From Psychrobacter sp. ANT_WB68 (GTDB taxonomy: Bacteria; Pseudomonadota; Gammaproteobacteria; Pseudomonadales; Moraxellaceae): a stretch of 64,000 bases of DNA. Both the position numbers and the translations under genes were made by a program. Below, in pieces: positions 1-7,894 of this stretch. Position 1 is the first letter of the stretch; each line of letters opens with the position of its first letter. The notes beneath the pieces are model-generated. The model was not told the DNA's origin and did not search any database. It was given only the letters and a program-made list of their open reading frames with translations. The DNA is taken from positions 434,001 through 498,000 of the forward strand of contig NZ_VOAZ01000001.1 in the NCBI RefSeq assembly GCF_008369115.1, written 5' to 3'.

Positions 1-903
1 ACCACGTACGGGATAAGTTGAACCATCCTCTAACACCAATTCAACCGAATTCATGCCTGCCTGAGCCTTGCCAGCAGAGATTTGCTGGCGTAATTTAAGC
101 AGCTCAGACGAAGACTGGCTGATATCGACATAGATAGGGTCTAAGCGTGAGATAGTCACTAAAGGAGTGGGTTGACCGGCGCTAACCAAAGTACCAGCCG
201 TTGCGCTAGAACGGTCAGTGCGACCTGAGAGCGGCGCACGTACGATAGTACGGTTTAGATCCAACGTGCTTGCTTGTAAACCTGCCTTGGCGGTTTGGAT
301 ACCAGCTTTCGCACTCTCAATACCTGCTTCTGTTTGTCCGATAGCGGCATTGGCGCTTTGCACGGCGGCCTGAGCAGTACGCACAGCGGTTTGTGCTTGG
401 TCATACTGCTGCTTTGAGATAGCATCAATAGCAACCAAACCTTGCAAACGTTGTAAGTCGTTCTGCGCTTGTGATAATGATGCTTGGCGACTGACCAGCT
501 CAGCTTTGGCATTGGCATTATTCGCCAGAGCTGTCTGATAGTTGGCTTCTGCTTGTGCTATCGCCGCCTGGCCACTGGTGATAGACGTCGCGTAGTTATC
601 AGTATTGATACGATATAAAGGTTGGTCTTTTTTGACGTTGCTGCCCTCACGGAACAATACCTCGTCAATAATGCCATTAACCTGTGGGCGGACGTCTGCG
701 GTTTGATAAGCCGCGGTACGTCCAGCAAAGGTCTGTACTTGAGGTACGGTGTCTAGAGTGACAGTCTGAACGTTGACGACAGCAGGTGGCATTTGCTGCT
801 GTGCGGCTGCTTCACCAGCGGCGTCCTCGTTTTTGTCACAGCCAACCAGTACAGCTCCAGATAGTACAGATGCTATTACAAGCGCAAGAGTAGAGTGCTT
901 CAT
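1..903 (-). CDS. RND efflux periplasmic adaptor lipoprotein (AcrA/MexA family), 3' end off window
   Basis: The protein links an inner-membrane RND pump to an outer-membrane channel. Reading leftwards from ATG at 903 gives an open frame to the window edge, so the C-terminus is missing. The N-terminus is a lipoprotein signal peptide ending in the lipobox LVGC (Cys about residue 22). It is followed by the typical adaptor start of barrel and lipoyl half-motif (FAGRTAAYQTADVRPQVNG, then VLFREGSNVKKDQPLY). Next comes a long Ala/Gln-rich helical hairpin, and then the second lipoyl half (NRTIVRAPLSGRTDRS). The order is that of the HlyD/AcrA family. The pump and channel genes would be expected to the left. 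The gene is read from a MerR-type promoter at 1071-1102. Substrates cannot be told from the sequence. Confidence 0.9.
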   Translation of the reverse strand, partial: MKHSTLALVIASVLSGAVLVGCDKNEDAAGEAAAQQQMPPAVVNVQTVTLDTVPQVQTFAGRTAAYQTADVRPQVNGIIDEVLFREGSNVKKDQPLYRINTDNYATSITSGQAAIAQAEANYQTALANNANAKAELVSRQASLSQAQNDLQRLQGLVAIDAISKQQYDQAQTAVRTAQAAVQSANAAIGQTEAGIESAKAGIQTAKAGLQASTLDLNRTIVRAPLSGRTDRSSATAGTLVSAGQPTPLVTISRLDPIYVDISQSSSELLKLRQQISAGKAQAGMNSVELVLEDGSTYPVRG

Positions 904-1070
904 CAATGTCCTCGGCAATATAAATATCATATAATAAATAATTACAGTATTAAAAGTTTAGGGGTAAATCTTAACGTGGTAGATATGAAAAGTAATATGC
1001 ATTTACCGTTGCCAATATATCAAACGCTAAGTGCGTAACAATCGGATAAGCAGATTTAAAGTAATGAATG

Positions 1071-1102
1071 ATTATAAACTATAGGGTATACCCTACAGTC
1101 AA
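1071..1102 (-). promoter_or_regulatory. MerR-type promoter/operator of the efflux adaptor gene
   Basis: On the minus strand a -35 TTGACT (1097-1102) and a -10 TATAAT (1071-1076) are separated by 20 bases instead of 17. The spacer is filled by a dyad whose 14-bp core TAGGGTATACCCTA (1082-1095) is a perfect palindrome, extended with one mismatched pair to 1079-1098. An over-long spacer with a centred dyad is the hallmark of promoters activated by MerR-family regulators (MerR, CueR, SoxR, CadR), which twist the DNA to realign the hexamers. The predicted transcript starts near 1064 and leaves a leader of about 160 nt before the ATG at 903. Confidence 0.7.
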
Positions 1103-1400
1103 GGTGCAAAAAACCATTTTTGCACCCTGTCAATGTGTTTTAGCTCAGTGAATACCTAACAACCATTGATAATACAAGCGTGTCGTCAAAAACACCTTGT
1201 AAAATTCGTAATGAATGTTTAGATATAATATTGTTAATTTTTGTCTTTTTAAATGGTGTTAGGGGATATTAGCAAGAAATCTGTATAAAAATACAGTAAA
1301 AAACAGAATGTACAGAAAAATAGTGTATTAGCAATATTTAAGTATGAACGCTAAAATATGGAGGCAAAACGAATGAGGTTAAACAAGTTATTGGCATGCA

Positions 1401-1443
1401 CAATGAGAAGGCTGCTGATATCACAGCCAGGCTCTCCTCATTG
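1401..1443. repeat. Interrupted inverted repeat (stem-loop)
   Basis: CAATGAG at 1401-1407 pairs with CTCATTG at 1437-1443. A second inner helix (GGCTG with CAGCC) flanks the ATATCA centre. There is no T-run, so it is not a classical terminator. It could be a transcript end for the unit to the left or right, or a regulatory RNA structure. Confidence 0.4.
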
Positions 1444-1576
1444 TCTATCTCTTGTCATTATAAACTTGAGCTTAACTTAGTCTTTAATAAGCTAATAGGT
1501 TTAGACCCGAAACATTTAAGACTTGCTATATAAAGAATATATAAAAAGCTCGATATATAAGATAAGTAAATCGTAT

Positions 1577-2623
1577 TTATACTAAACGAGCGCTGGCAAG
1601 TTCGGTCAATTGATATAGCCCTTGGCGGTAGCGGTTATCTGGTAAGCTACTAAGCGCTTGTTGCGCAAGTTTGGTCTCTTCTAACGCGCGCTGCTTACAG
1701 TATTCAAGCGAGCCTGAATGACGTACCAGCTCGATAAGCTGCTCAGTATTCGGTGTCTTACCGGTTTGTACGGCGATACGTAACTGCTCATAGCCTGTCT
1801 TATCGCTGTCTTTTAATAACTCAAGAGCTTTAATAGTGGGTAGCGTCGGCTTGCCTTCAGCCAAATCATCACCGAGATTCTTGCCCATCAGTTCACTATC
1901 GCCACTATAATCGAGCACATCATCGACGATTTGGAAGGCATTACCGAAATGTTGACCAAAATCAGCCAATGCCTGCAGGTGCTCAGTTTTGTTTTGTAGA
2001 ATAGCAGCGCCCTGGGTTGCCATCATGAATAGCCGTGAGGTTTTGCCGTCGATGATATTTAGATAATCAGCTTCAGTGGCTTCAGGATTGTGCTGATGCT
2101 GTAGCTGCAATACCTCACCTTCGGCAATATCACAGGTACCATCAGAGAACACTTGCAATAACGGTAAGCTTTGAAAGCCAACCAATAAATTAAAAGCACG
2201 AGCAATCAAATAATCACCGACCAGTACAGCGGTCGCATTATCCCAAGTGGCGTTTGCCGTTGGCTTGCCACGGCGCTGACCAGACTCATCAATCACATCG
2301 TCATGTACTAAGGTTGCGGTATGCAACATCTCAGTGATCGCCGCTAAATGCATCGCTTGCTGCGAGGGTTGATCATTAAACATCCGTGCACATAGCAAGG
2401 TAATCAGCGGGCGCATACGCTTGCCGCCTGCATTAATCACATGCTGTGAGACGTTCATGACGAGTTGAACTTTTGAATTCAGACTGCCAAAAACTTGTTG
2501 GTCCATAATCTCAAAATCATCAGCAACGATGCTTTGGATGTCAGCATAGCTTGGCGTGCTTGCTAGGGGCGTTAATGACGTGGTCGATGCTGCCGCGGCG
2601 TTGGATAAAGAAATACTGGTCAT
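1577..2623 (-). CDS. ispB: Octaprenyl diphosphate synthase
   Basis: A trans-polyprenyl diphosphate synthase that extends farnesyl diphosphate with isopentenyl diphosphate to make the ubiquinone side chain. Both aspartate-rich motifs are present: LVHDDVIDES (first DDxxD, about residue 106) and FQIVDDVLDYSGD (second, about 233), plus GGKRMRP and GKTSRLF. At 348 aa it is slightly longer than E. coli IspB (323 aa) because of an Ala/Ser/Thr-rich N-terminus of about 25 residues. The first ATG has no clear ribosome binding site, so the exact start is uncertain. It diverges from rplU-rpmA, a classic gammaproteobacterial arrangement. Chain length (C40 or other) is inferred from the family and not proven here. 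Confidence 0.93.
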   Translation of the reverse strand: MTSISLSNAAAASTTSLTPLASTPSYADIQSIVADDFEIMDQQVFGSLNSKVQLVMNVSQHVINAGGKRMRPLITLLCARMFNDQPSQQAMHLAAITEMLHTATLVHDDVIDESGQRRGKPTANATWDNATAVLVGDYLIARAFNLLVGFQSLPLLQVFSDGTCDIAEGEVLQLQHQHNPEATEADYLNIIDGKTSRLFMMATQGAAILQNKTEHLQALADFGQHFGNAFQIVDDVLDYSGDSELMGKNLGDDLAEGKPTLPTIKALELLKDSDKTGYEQLRIAVQTGKTPNTEQLIELVRHSGSLEYCKQRALEETKLAQQALSSLPDNRYRQGLYQLTELASARLV

Positions 2624-2900
2624 AATGAGTCGTCATACCAATGAAAATAAAAAGGGTTTGAATAGCTATCTATTTATAACTAGGCTATCGTTCCACGCAT
2701 AATAGCATAGCTATCTCGGTCAATTGTTGATTTAAGTATAGCAGAAAGCGCGGTTATCTTTATAATCAGCGATGTGTTTTGCAATGCGTGGGTCATACAA
2801 GTAAAAGAAAATGGCTTGATGCTTAATTACGACAGTCAGCGTATAGATGAGGATTTATTCGCCATCACTGGTCAATAATGAGCCTATATTTACAAAAAAC

Positions 2901-2929
2901 TGTAAGCAACTGATTATATGAGTTATAAT
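2901..2929 (+). promoter_or_regulatory. Candidate promoter for rplU-rpmA
   Basis: A perfect -10 hexamer TATAAT lies at 2924-2929. The sequence 17 bases upstream (TGTAAG, 2901-2906) is a poor -35. If used, transcription would begin near 2936 and leave a long untranslated leader. Only the -10 is convincing. Confidence 0.35.
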
Positions 2930-3097
2930 AGCTGCTGTTGGATTTTAACCAATTTTGGTTCGATGTATTATAGTTGAATAGAGATGTTGGTCTTAACAGC
3001 GGTGGTTAATACCTTTGTTAATCAATCACATCACTTTTTATCTATAAATATACGAGCCAATATTATTGGTATTGCCACCTTACCAAAACAAGAGATG

Positions 3098-3124
3098 CGG
3101 CTTGCTTTTATGAGCAAAAAGCCG
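3098..3124 (+). promoter_or_regulatory. Stem-loop in the rplU leader
   Basis: CGGC (3098-3101) pairs with GCCG (3121-3124), and TTGCT pairs with AGCAA inside it, with a two-base bulge and a six-base loop. It is followed by A/T-rich sequence and lies about 95 nt before the rplU ATG. It could be a leader element for translational feedback, but no ligand can be assigned from sequence alone. Confidence 0.3.
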
Positions 3125-3217
3125 TAAAATCTTGCCTTTAATTTTTCCCTGTCGTGTTCGTCGTAAAAGCGTTGGTATGATATCAGCCACGGCACACGGG
3201 TTAAACGGAGTCATACA

Positions 3218-3529
3218 ATGTACGCAGTAATCAAAACTGGTGGTAAACAGCACCGTGTAGTCGTCGATGAATTGCTTAAAGTTGAACTACTAAAAGCAGA
3301 AAAAGGCGAAACAATCAAATTTGAAGATGTGTTGATGGTTGTTGACGGTGAAACTGTCAAAATCGGTCAGCCTATCGTTGAAGGCGCTAGCGTAGAAGTT
3401 GAAGTGGTTGAACATGGTCGCGGCGAAAAAATCCGTATCATCAAGCACAACCGTCGTAAGCATTATCACAAAGAGCAAGGTCACCGCCAATGGTACACCT
3501 TGTTAAAAATCAAAGCGATTAATGCTTAA
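3218..3529 (+). CDS. rplU: 50S ribosomal protein L21
   Basis: Primary 23S rRNA-binding protein of the large subunit. The start [14 protein letters not shown] and the closing [14 protein letters not shown] are the conserved ends of bL21. At 103 aa it has exactly the usual length. The start ATG is preceded by AACGGAG at a good distance. rpmA follows after 94 bases in the same direction, so the two form the standard rplU-rpmA operon. Confidence 0.98.
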   Translation: MYAVIKTGGKQHRVVVDELLKVELLKAEKGETIKFEDVLMVVDGETVKIGQPIVEGASVEVEVVEHGRGEKIRIIKHNRRKHYHKEQGHRQWYTLLKIKAINA

Positions 3530-3623
3530 TTAACGATTGTCAGTTTATTGATAATTAATAACGCACTAAAAGCTTAAGAGTTGTCGCATTAGCGATAAGT
3601 CACATTAACAAGGAGATTTTCTC

Positions 3624-3881
3624 ATGGCACATAAAAAAGCTGCCGGTTCAAGCCGTAACGGTCGTGATTCAAACCCAAAAATGCTAGGCGTAAAAATCTT
3701 TGGCGGTCAAGCCATCGTCGCTGGTAACATCATCGTTCGTCAACGTGGTACAGAATTCCACGCCGGCGAAGGCGTTGGCATGGGTCGTGACCATACTTTA
3801 TTTGCACTAAATGACGGTGTGGTAAAGTTTGCGACCAAAGGTAAATTTAACCGTCGTTATGTGATGGTTGAAAGCGCATAA
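3624..3881 (+). CDS. rpmA: 50S ribosomal protein L27
   Basis: Large-subunit protein whose N-terminal tail reaches towards the peptidyl transferase centre. [19 protein letters not shown] is the diagnostic start; no cleavable N-terminal pro-sequence of the Firmicute type is present. The length (85 aa) matches the family. AAGGAG precedes the ATG by 8 bases. It is the last gene of the rplU operon, with a strong terminator about 50 bases downstream. Confidence 0.98.
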   Translation: MAHKKAAGSSRNGRDSNPKMLGVKIFGGQAIVAGNIIVRQRGTEFHAGEGVGMGRDHTLFALNDGVVKFATKGKFNRRYVMVESA

Positions 3882-4269
3882 TTGCCCATCTGGGTTATTT
3901 TAATCGAAAACTAAAATAACTTGATGACTAAAAAAGCCCTTATTACCGTTTGGTAGTAAGGGCTTTTTTATGGTGATAGGTTATTATCAATCATCTGTTA
4001 TAAGCGGCTTTTAAATAACGCTAACTTATACATAAAACAGACAATAAATAGTGCTGAATGCTATGTAACGCTAATAGTTACAAGCGTGTATGGCAGTGGT
4101 AGTAATGATTGCAAATCATGACTAGGCGCGTAATAAAAAAACTGGCACACTGTCTGCATTGTTTAATCACGTCAGTTGCATGGCGTGAGATAAGCACTTA
4201 TTGAAAACAAAAATTTTAATTAAGATATCTTATTTTTATGCTATTTTGCATTTTGCGAGAGGATTTATA
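3882..4269. other. rpmA-lolA intergenic region
   Basis: Holds the rpmA terminator (3929-3970) and, further right, presumably the lolA promoter, for which I see no clean -35/-10 pair. A small dyad ATGATT-GCA-AATCAT lies at 4105-4119. No gene is visible. Confidence 0.5.
3929..3970 (+). terminator. Intrinsic terminator of rplU-rpmA
   Basis: A 13-bp stem (AGCCCTTATTACC with GGTAGTAAGGGCT, one wobble pair) is followed by a run of T and preceded by a run of A. Confidence 0.9.
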
Positions 4270-4956
4270 ATGACTTTATTAACGAAAAAAATGACTTTAA
4301 AACAAAAAGTAATGAGCGGTGCTTTGACTGGTGTATTGATGACATCACTTGGTGTTGCTGCGCCGATGATGGCTTTAACGCAATCAGCAACCGCTGCCCC
4401 TGCTGATAATTTGACCGCCGCCAAACGCTTAAACAAGTTGTTAAGCAATACTAAAAGCATGACGGCTAACTTTAGCCAAACGACTAAAGGCGCAAATAGC
4501 GGTACCTTTACGGGTACAATGAGCGTACAGCGTCCAAATAACTTCCGCTGGGAAACCAAGTCACCGTCAGAACAGTTGATTGTGGCGAATGGCAGCTCAA
4601 TGTGGGTTTATGATAAGGATTTAGAGCAAGCGACCAAGCAGAATGTCGATAGCCAAGTGGGTAATACACCAGCGCTACTGTTGTCAGGTGATCCAAGTAA
4701 AATCGATAAGAACTTTAAAATCACGCAGCCATACGCCAATAAAAACTACTATGTGCTGTATCCAAAGTCGGATAGTGCCAGCTTTAAGAGCTTATCGATG
4801 AGTTTTAGCGGTGGTCAGCCAGTCATGATGGTACTGAATGATACTTTGGGACAAACCACCACTATTAAGTTTAGTGCTATCAAAATGAACCCAAGTATCA
4901 GCAGCAGTCAGTTTAAATTTACGCCACCAAAGGGTGTTGATATCATTAATCAATAA
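4270..4956 (+). CDS. lolA: Outer-membrane lipoprotein carrier protein LolA
   Basis: Periplasmic chaperone that takes lipoproteins released by LolCDE to LolB at the outer membrane. From ATG 4270 the protein is 228 aa. It begins with a basic stretch and a hydrophobic signal peptide that probably ends at ATAAPA. The mature part shows the LolA pattern: LNKLLSNTKSMTANFSQTT, then GTMSVQRPNNFRWETKSPSEQLIVANGSS and VYDKDLEQAT. A longer frame from a TTG at 4201 exists, but GAGAGGA lies 8 bases before ATG 4270, which decides the start. The gene stands alone between two terminators. Confidence 0.92.
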   Translation: MTLLTKKMTLKQKVMSGALTGVLMTSLGVAAPMMALTQSATAAPADNLTAAKRLNKLLSNTKSMTANFSQTTKGANSGTFTGTMSVQRPNNFRWETKSPSEQLIVANGSSMWVYDKDLEQATKQNVDSQVGNTPALLLSGDPSKIDKNFKITQPYANKNYYVLYPKSDSASFKSLSMSFSGGQPVMMVLNDTLGQTTTIKFSAIKMNPSISSSQFKFTPPKGVDIINQ

Positions 4957-5028
4957 TCAAGCACTTAGAGCTTATTGATAGAAGCCAATCGGTAAAGTTC
5001 GATTAAAAGCTTGATTGATTGGGCGTAC

Positions 5029-5063
5029 AAAAAAGGACAGACCAAAATGGTGTGTCCTTTTTT
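5029..5063. terminator. Bidirectional terminator between lolA and scpB
   Basis: AAAAAAGGACA pairs with TGTCCTTTTTT around an ACC-AAAA-TGGT inner stem. It is flanked by A and T runs on both sides, so it can serve lolA (+) and the trpS-scpA-scpB unit (-). Confidence 0.9.
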
Positions 5064-5100
5064 ATTGCCGAAAAAATATGCAAGTCTCATTTTAACATCT

Positions 5101-5646
5101 CTAAGAGAGTGCTTTGATGGCTTCCATATCTGGCAATGCAGGTAGCTCATCTAGATTGGCCAATCCAAACGCATCTAAGAATTGAGGTGTGGTATGAAGT
5201 AAGGCAGGGCGCCCCAAGGTCTCTTTGTAACCTTTCTCTTCAATCCAGCCTTTATCAAACAGCTGGCGCAATATGTTACTCGATAGCGTCACACCGCGCA
5301 CGTGTTCGATGTCACCACGTGTCACAGGTTGCTTATAGGCAATCACACTCAAAGTTTCAAGCAAGGCTTGGGTGAGGCGTTCTTGCCGCTGCGGAAAGAC
5401 GCGCTGTATCAAGGCGCTGTAGGTATCTGAGACTTGTAGGCGATAACCACTGGCCGTCTCATGTAGGCTAAGTACACCCGTATTTAGACGTTGTTGTAGC
5501 AACGCTAACGCTTGCGCTAGCTCCTTAGTATTTAGTGATAAGTGCTTCTTTAACATATTGGTGGTGAGTGGCGCTTCTGAGGCATGTAGTAGGGCTTCGA
5601 TATGCTTACTCATCTCTTCTAAGTGTCGATGCTGCGTGTCTGTCAT
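5101..5646 (-). CDS. scpB: Segregation and condensation protein B
   Basis: ScpB dimers bind the ScpA kleisin and the SMC complex for chromosome organisation. The 181-aa protein has the two winged-helix domains of the family, with the signature ETLSVIAYKQPVTRGDIEHVRGV (residues about 92-114) and GRPALLHTTPQFLDAFGL in the second. The start is 25 bases after the scpA stop. The terminator at 5029-5063 ends the unit. Moraxellaceae generally encode ScpAB; which SMC partner is used is not visible here. Confidence 0.93.
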   Translation of the reverse strand: MTDTQHRHLEEMSKHIEALLHASEAPLTTNMLKKHLSLNTKELAQALALLQQRLNTGVLSLHETASGYRLQVSDTYSALIQRVFPQRQERLTQALLETLSVIAYKQPVTRGDIEHVRGVTLSSNILRQLFDKGWIEEKGYKETLGRPALLHTTPQFLDAFGLANLDELPALPDMEAIKALS

Positions 5647-5671
5647 TGCAAATATTCTCTATTAAAAACCA

Positions 5672-6613
5672 TTACGCCAACCAGTGTAAGGTTAGAGGTC
5701 CTCTGTGACTGTCCTCAGTAGACTCATTATCAGCAGTAGGATGGTGACGCTCTAAATCAGTATTCAGCACACCAACCAATTGCCGTTTCATCAACTCTAA
5801 CACCGCGACGAAGCTGACCACAACGCCTATCTTACCCTGTGTTTTATCCAGTAGTTCATAAAAAGAATGCGCACCAGCCGTGCTTAACTGGCGGCTAATA
5901 CTGGCAATACGGTCAGAAAGGGGCACGGCTTCGACTTTGATGCTATGCATCTGATAGTCCGGCTGTAGCTGCATTTTAAATAAGCTATCAATCAAAAGAT
6001 TCGGTGAGTAATTGGGTAACTCTGCATTCATGACGTCTTGACTGGGCATACTGACCATTGCTAAAAACACATCGCGCTCAAGCCGCACCAGATTGTCCAA
6101 GCGCTGACTGGCCACTTTGATTTGGGCATATTCTTCAAGGCGCTCAATCAGATCTGCCTTTGGATCACGCTCATCGTTTGGAGTTTCGGGTTTTGGTAGC
6201 AGCAGCTCAGTTTTAATCGCAATCAAAGTTGACGCCATCAGCAGATAATCACCAGCCAATTCAAAATGCTCGCTATCCAACTCGCCAATATAAGCCAAAT
6301 ATTGCTCTGTAATCGGCAATATCGGCATTTGCGTCAGATCAACGTTATTCTTTTTGACCAGATATAATAAAAAATCTAATGGTCCCGCAAACTGCTCTAA
6401 CCAAATGGCAAACGCTTGCGGCGGCACGTATAGGTCTTCTGGCAGATGCTGCACCGGTGTCTGATAAATACGCAGCGACATATCATTAATAGTTGCGCTG
6501 TCAGGTTCGCTATTACTATCTGAAAATACAGAAGATTGATGCGCGCCTACAGAAAAGGCAGCGTTTGGTAAAGCCGCATGCTCATTTTTTAGCTCAGTCT
6601 TCACGCTTAGCAT
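5672..6613 (-). CDS. scpA: Segregation and condensation protein A (kleisin)
   Basis: Kleisin subunit bridging SMC heads. The diagnostic block FAGPLDFLLYLVKKNNVDLTQMPI begins near residue 74, followed by the YLLMASTLIAIKTELLLP helix. At 313 aa it is longer than usual (about 250), owing to about 65 poorly conserved residues before the core. The ribosome binding site of the first ATG is weak (GGA only 3 bases away), and a later start at MSLRIYQT is possible. It lies 36 bases after trpS, as in many gammaproteobacteria (trpS-scpA-scpB). Confidence 0.9.
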   Translation of the reverse strand: MLSVKTELKNEHAALPNAAFSVGAHQSSVFSDSNSEPDSATINDMSLRIYQTPVQHLPEDLYVPPQAFAIWLEQFAGPLDFLLYLVKKNNVDLTQMPILPITEQYLAYIGELDSEHFELAGDYLLMASTLIAIKTELLLPKPETPNDERDPKADLIERLEEYAQIKVASQRLDNLVRLERDVFLAMVSMPSQDVMNAELPNYSPNLLIDSLFKMQLQPDYQMHSIKVEAVPLSDRIASISRQLSTAGAHSFYELLDKTQGKIGVVVSFVAVLELMKRQLVGVLNTDLERHHPTADNESTEDSHRGPLTLHWLA

Positions 6614-6649
6614 CCGTCCAGATTACGACCAGTCAAAGCAATCAGATGC

Positions 6650-7729
6650 TTATTTAAGCTTAGCAAGGGGGCGGATACCAATAGCACGGCGAGTCTTATC
6701 TAGCTGTTTACGACTGTGACGACGGGCTTTTTCTGCGCCCATTTGTAGGATTTCTTCCAGCTCTTTTGGATTGGCCATCAGTTCCTCATAACGCGCGCGG
6801 AATGGCGCAATTTCAGCATTGATCTTATCAAATAACGCTTGCTTAGCATCGCCCCAGCCAATACCTGCGGCATATTGCGTACGCATATCAGCAATCTCCG
6901 CAGGGGTGGCAAAAGCTTTGTAAATCTCAAAAATAGCAGAATCTTCAGGATCTTTTGGTTCTTCTGGCAATTGCGAGTTGGTTACAATCTTCATGATGGC
7001 TTTATGCATCTGCTTTTCAGGACTAACTTGTGGATTAGGATCACCGAATAGAGGTATGGTATTGCTATAGCTCTTACTCATTTTTCGACCATCAAGTCCT
7101 GTCAGTAGCGGGATATCTTCATCAACAACCGCTGATGGTAGCGTAAAGAGAGGTTTATAACGATGGTTAAACGTACCAGCGATATCACGGGCCATCTCAA
7201 TATGCTGTACTTGGTCACGACCGACGGGTACATGAGTCGCATTGAACATCAAGATATCAGCCGCCATCAGCACTGGATAGCCAAATAGACCCATATTAAT
7301 ACCTTGATCTGGATCAACATCCGCCTTTTCTGTATTCATATCAACGGCAGCCTTATAGGCGTGCGCGCGATTCATCAGCCCTTTGGCGCATGAGCAATTT
7401 AAAATCCAAGCCAATTCTGGAATCTCTGGCACATCTGACTGACGGTAAAAGGTCACACGTTCAGGGTCAAGACCGCAAGCAATCCACGTCGCCGCAATAA
7501 TCTTGGTCGATTCGTGAATGATAGCAGGGTCATAACAGCCGATAATGCCATGATAATCTGCCAAAAAGAAAAACGCTTCATCATCACTGTCTTGAATAGA
7601 CTGAATCGCTGGACGAATAGCACCAACGTAATTACCCAAATGCGGAATGCCCGTCGGTTTGATGCCCGTTAGGATACGTTTGTTTTCTCTTTCAGGTGCG
7701 TCTATAACTGCGTCAGTTTGATTACTCAT
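6650..7729 (-). CDS. trpS: Tryptophanyl-tRNA synthetase
   Basis: Class I aminoacyl-tRNA synthetase charging tRNA-Trp in the cytoplasm. The HIGH-type motif appears as PHLGNYVG (about residue 34) and the KMSKS loop as [11 protein letters not shown] (about residue 217). [15 protein letters not shown] is the conserved substrate-pocket segment. The 359-aa length fits the family (E. coli 334 aa) with a short charged N-terminal addition. It is the first gene of a three-gene minus-strand unit with scpA and scpB. Three 17-bp tandem repeats lie just upstream. Confidence 0.96.
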   Translation of the reverse strand: MSNQTDAVIDAPERENKRILTGIKPTGIPHLGNYVGAIRPAIQSIQDSDDEAFFFLADYHGIIGCYDPAIIHESTKIIAATWIACGLDPERVTFYRQSDVPEIPELAWILNCSCAKGLMNRAHAYKAAVDMNTEKADVDPDQGINMGLFGYPVLMAADILMFNATHVPVGRDQVQHIEMARDIAGTFNHRYKPLFTLPSAVVDEDIPLLTGLDGRKMSKSYSNTIPLFGDPNPQVSPEKQMHKAIMKIVTNSQLPEEPKDPEDSAIFEIYKAFATPAEIADMRTQYAAGIGWGDAKQALFDKINAEIAPFRARYEELMANPKELEEILQMGAEKARRHSRKQLDKTRRAIGIRPLAKLK

Positions 7730-7765
7730 GAAAAATCCATTATTTTGTTTATCACGTTATTATTG

Positions 7766-7816
7766 ATATAAGTGAGTTACTGGTATAAGTAAGTTACTGG
7801 TATAAGTAAGTTACTA
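7766..7816. repeat. Three 17-bp tandem repeats upstream of trpS
   Basis: Units begin at 7766, 7783 and 7800. The consensus is GTATAAGTAAGTTACTG, and the first copy differs at two positions. The array is 37-87 bases before the trpS ATG, in its leader or promoter zone. Each copy holds a TATAAG-like hexamer on the plus strand. The role is unknown. Confidence 0.85.
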
Positions 7817-7894
7817 AATATAGGTGATATGCAGGATAAAAATATCAGCTGCAAAGTATAGCAAATTTCGCCACGATTTTATTGCGAAAAAAAG

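Larger units (their letters stand above)
904..1576. other. Intergenic region between the efflux adaptor and ispB
   Basis: About 670 bases without a convincing gene. It holds the MerR-type promoter of the efflux gene (1071-1102) and a stem-loop at 1401-1443. A 35-codon frame at 1373-1480 (+) has a Shine-Dalgarno-like GGAGG about 8 bases before its ATG, but its peptide (starts MRLNKLLACTMRRLL) resembles nothing I know and overlaps the stem-loop. No recognisable regulator gene for the promoter lies here. Confidence 0.5.
2624..3217. other. ispB-rplU divergent intergenic region with long rplU leader
   Basis: Close to 600 bases with no plausible gene. It must carry the promoters for ispB (leftwards) and rplU-rpmA (rightwards). 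A TATAAT at 2924-2929 and a stem-loop at 3098-3124 suggest a leader of about 280 nt on the ribosomal-protein transcript. A 13-bp perfect palindrome CCAATATTATTGG sits at 3057-3069. Confidence 0.5.

Noticed and set aside
255..518. Minus-strand frame of 87 codons inside the efflux adaptor
   Set aside because: Out of frame with the adaptor gene, which reads continuously from 903 to the window edge with clear family motifs. The peptide has no features.
2957..2975. GGTTCGA reminiscent of a tRNA T-loop
   Set aside because: No matching acceptor, D or anticodon arms could be drawn around it. No tRNA gene was found in the window.
4201..4269. N-terminal extension of LolA from a TTG codon
   Set aside because: The 23 added residues would put a second hydrophobic patch before the signal peptide; GAGAGGA supports ATG 4270.
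7766..7816. CRISPR-like array
   Set aside because: Only three 17-bp head-to-tail units with no spacers, and no cas genes.
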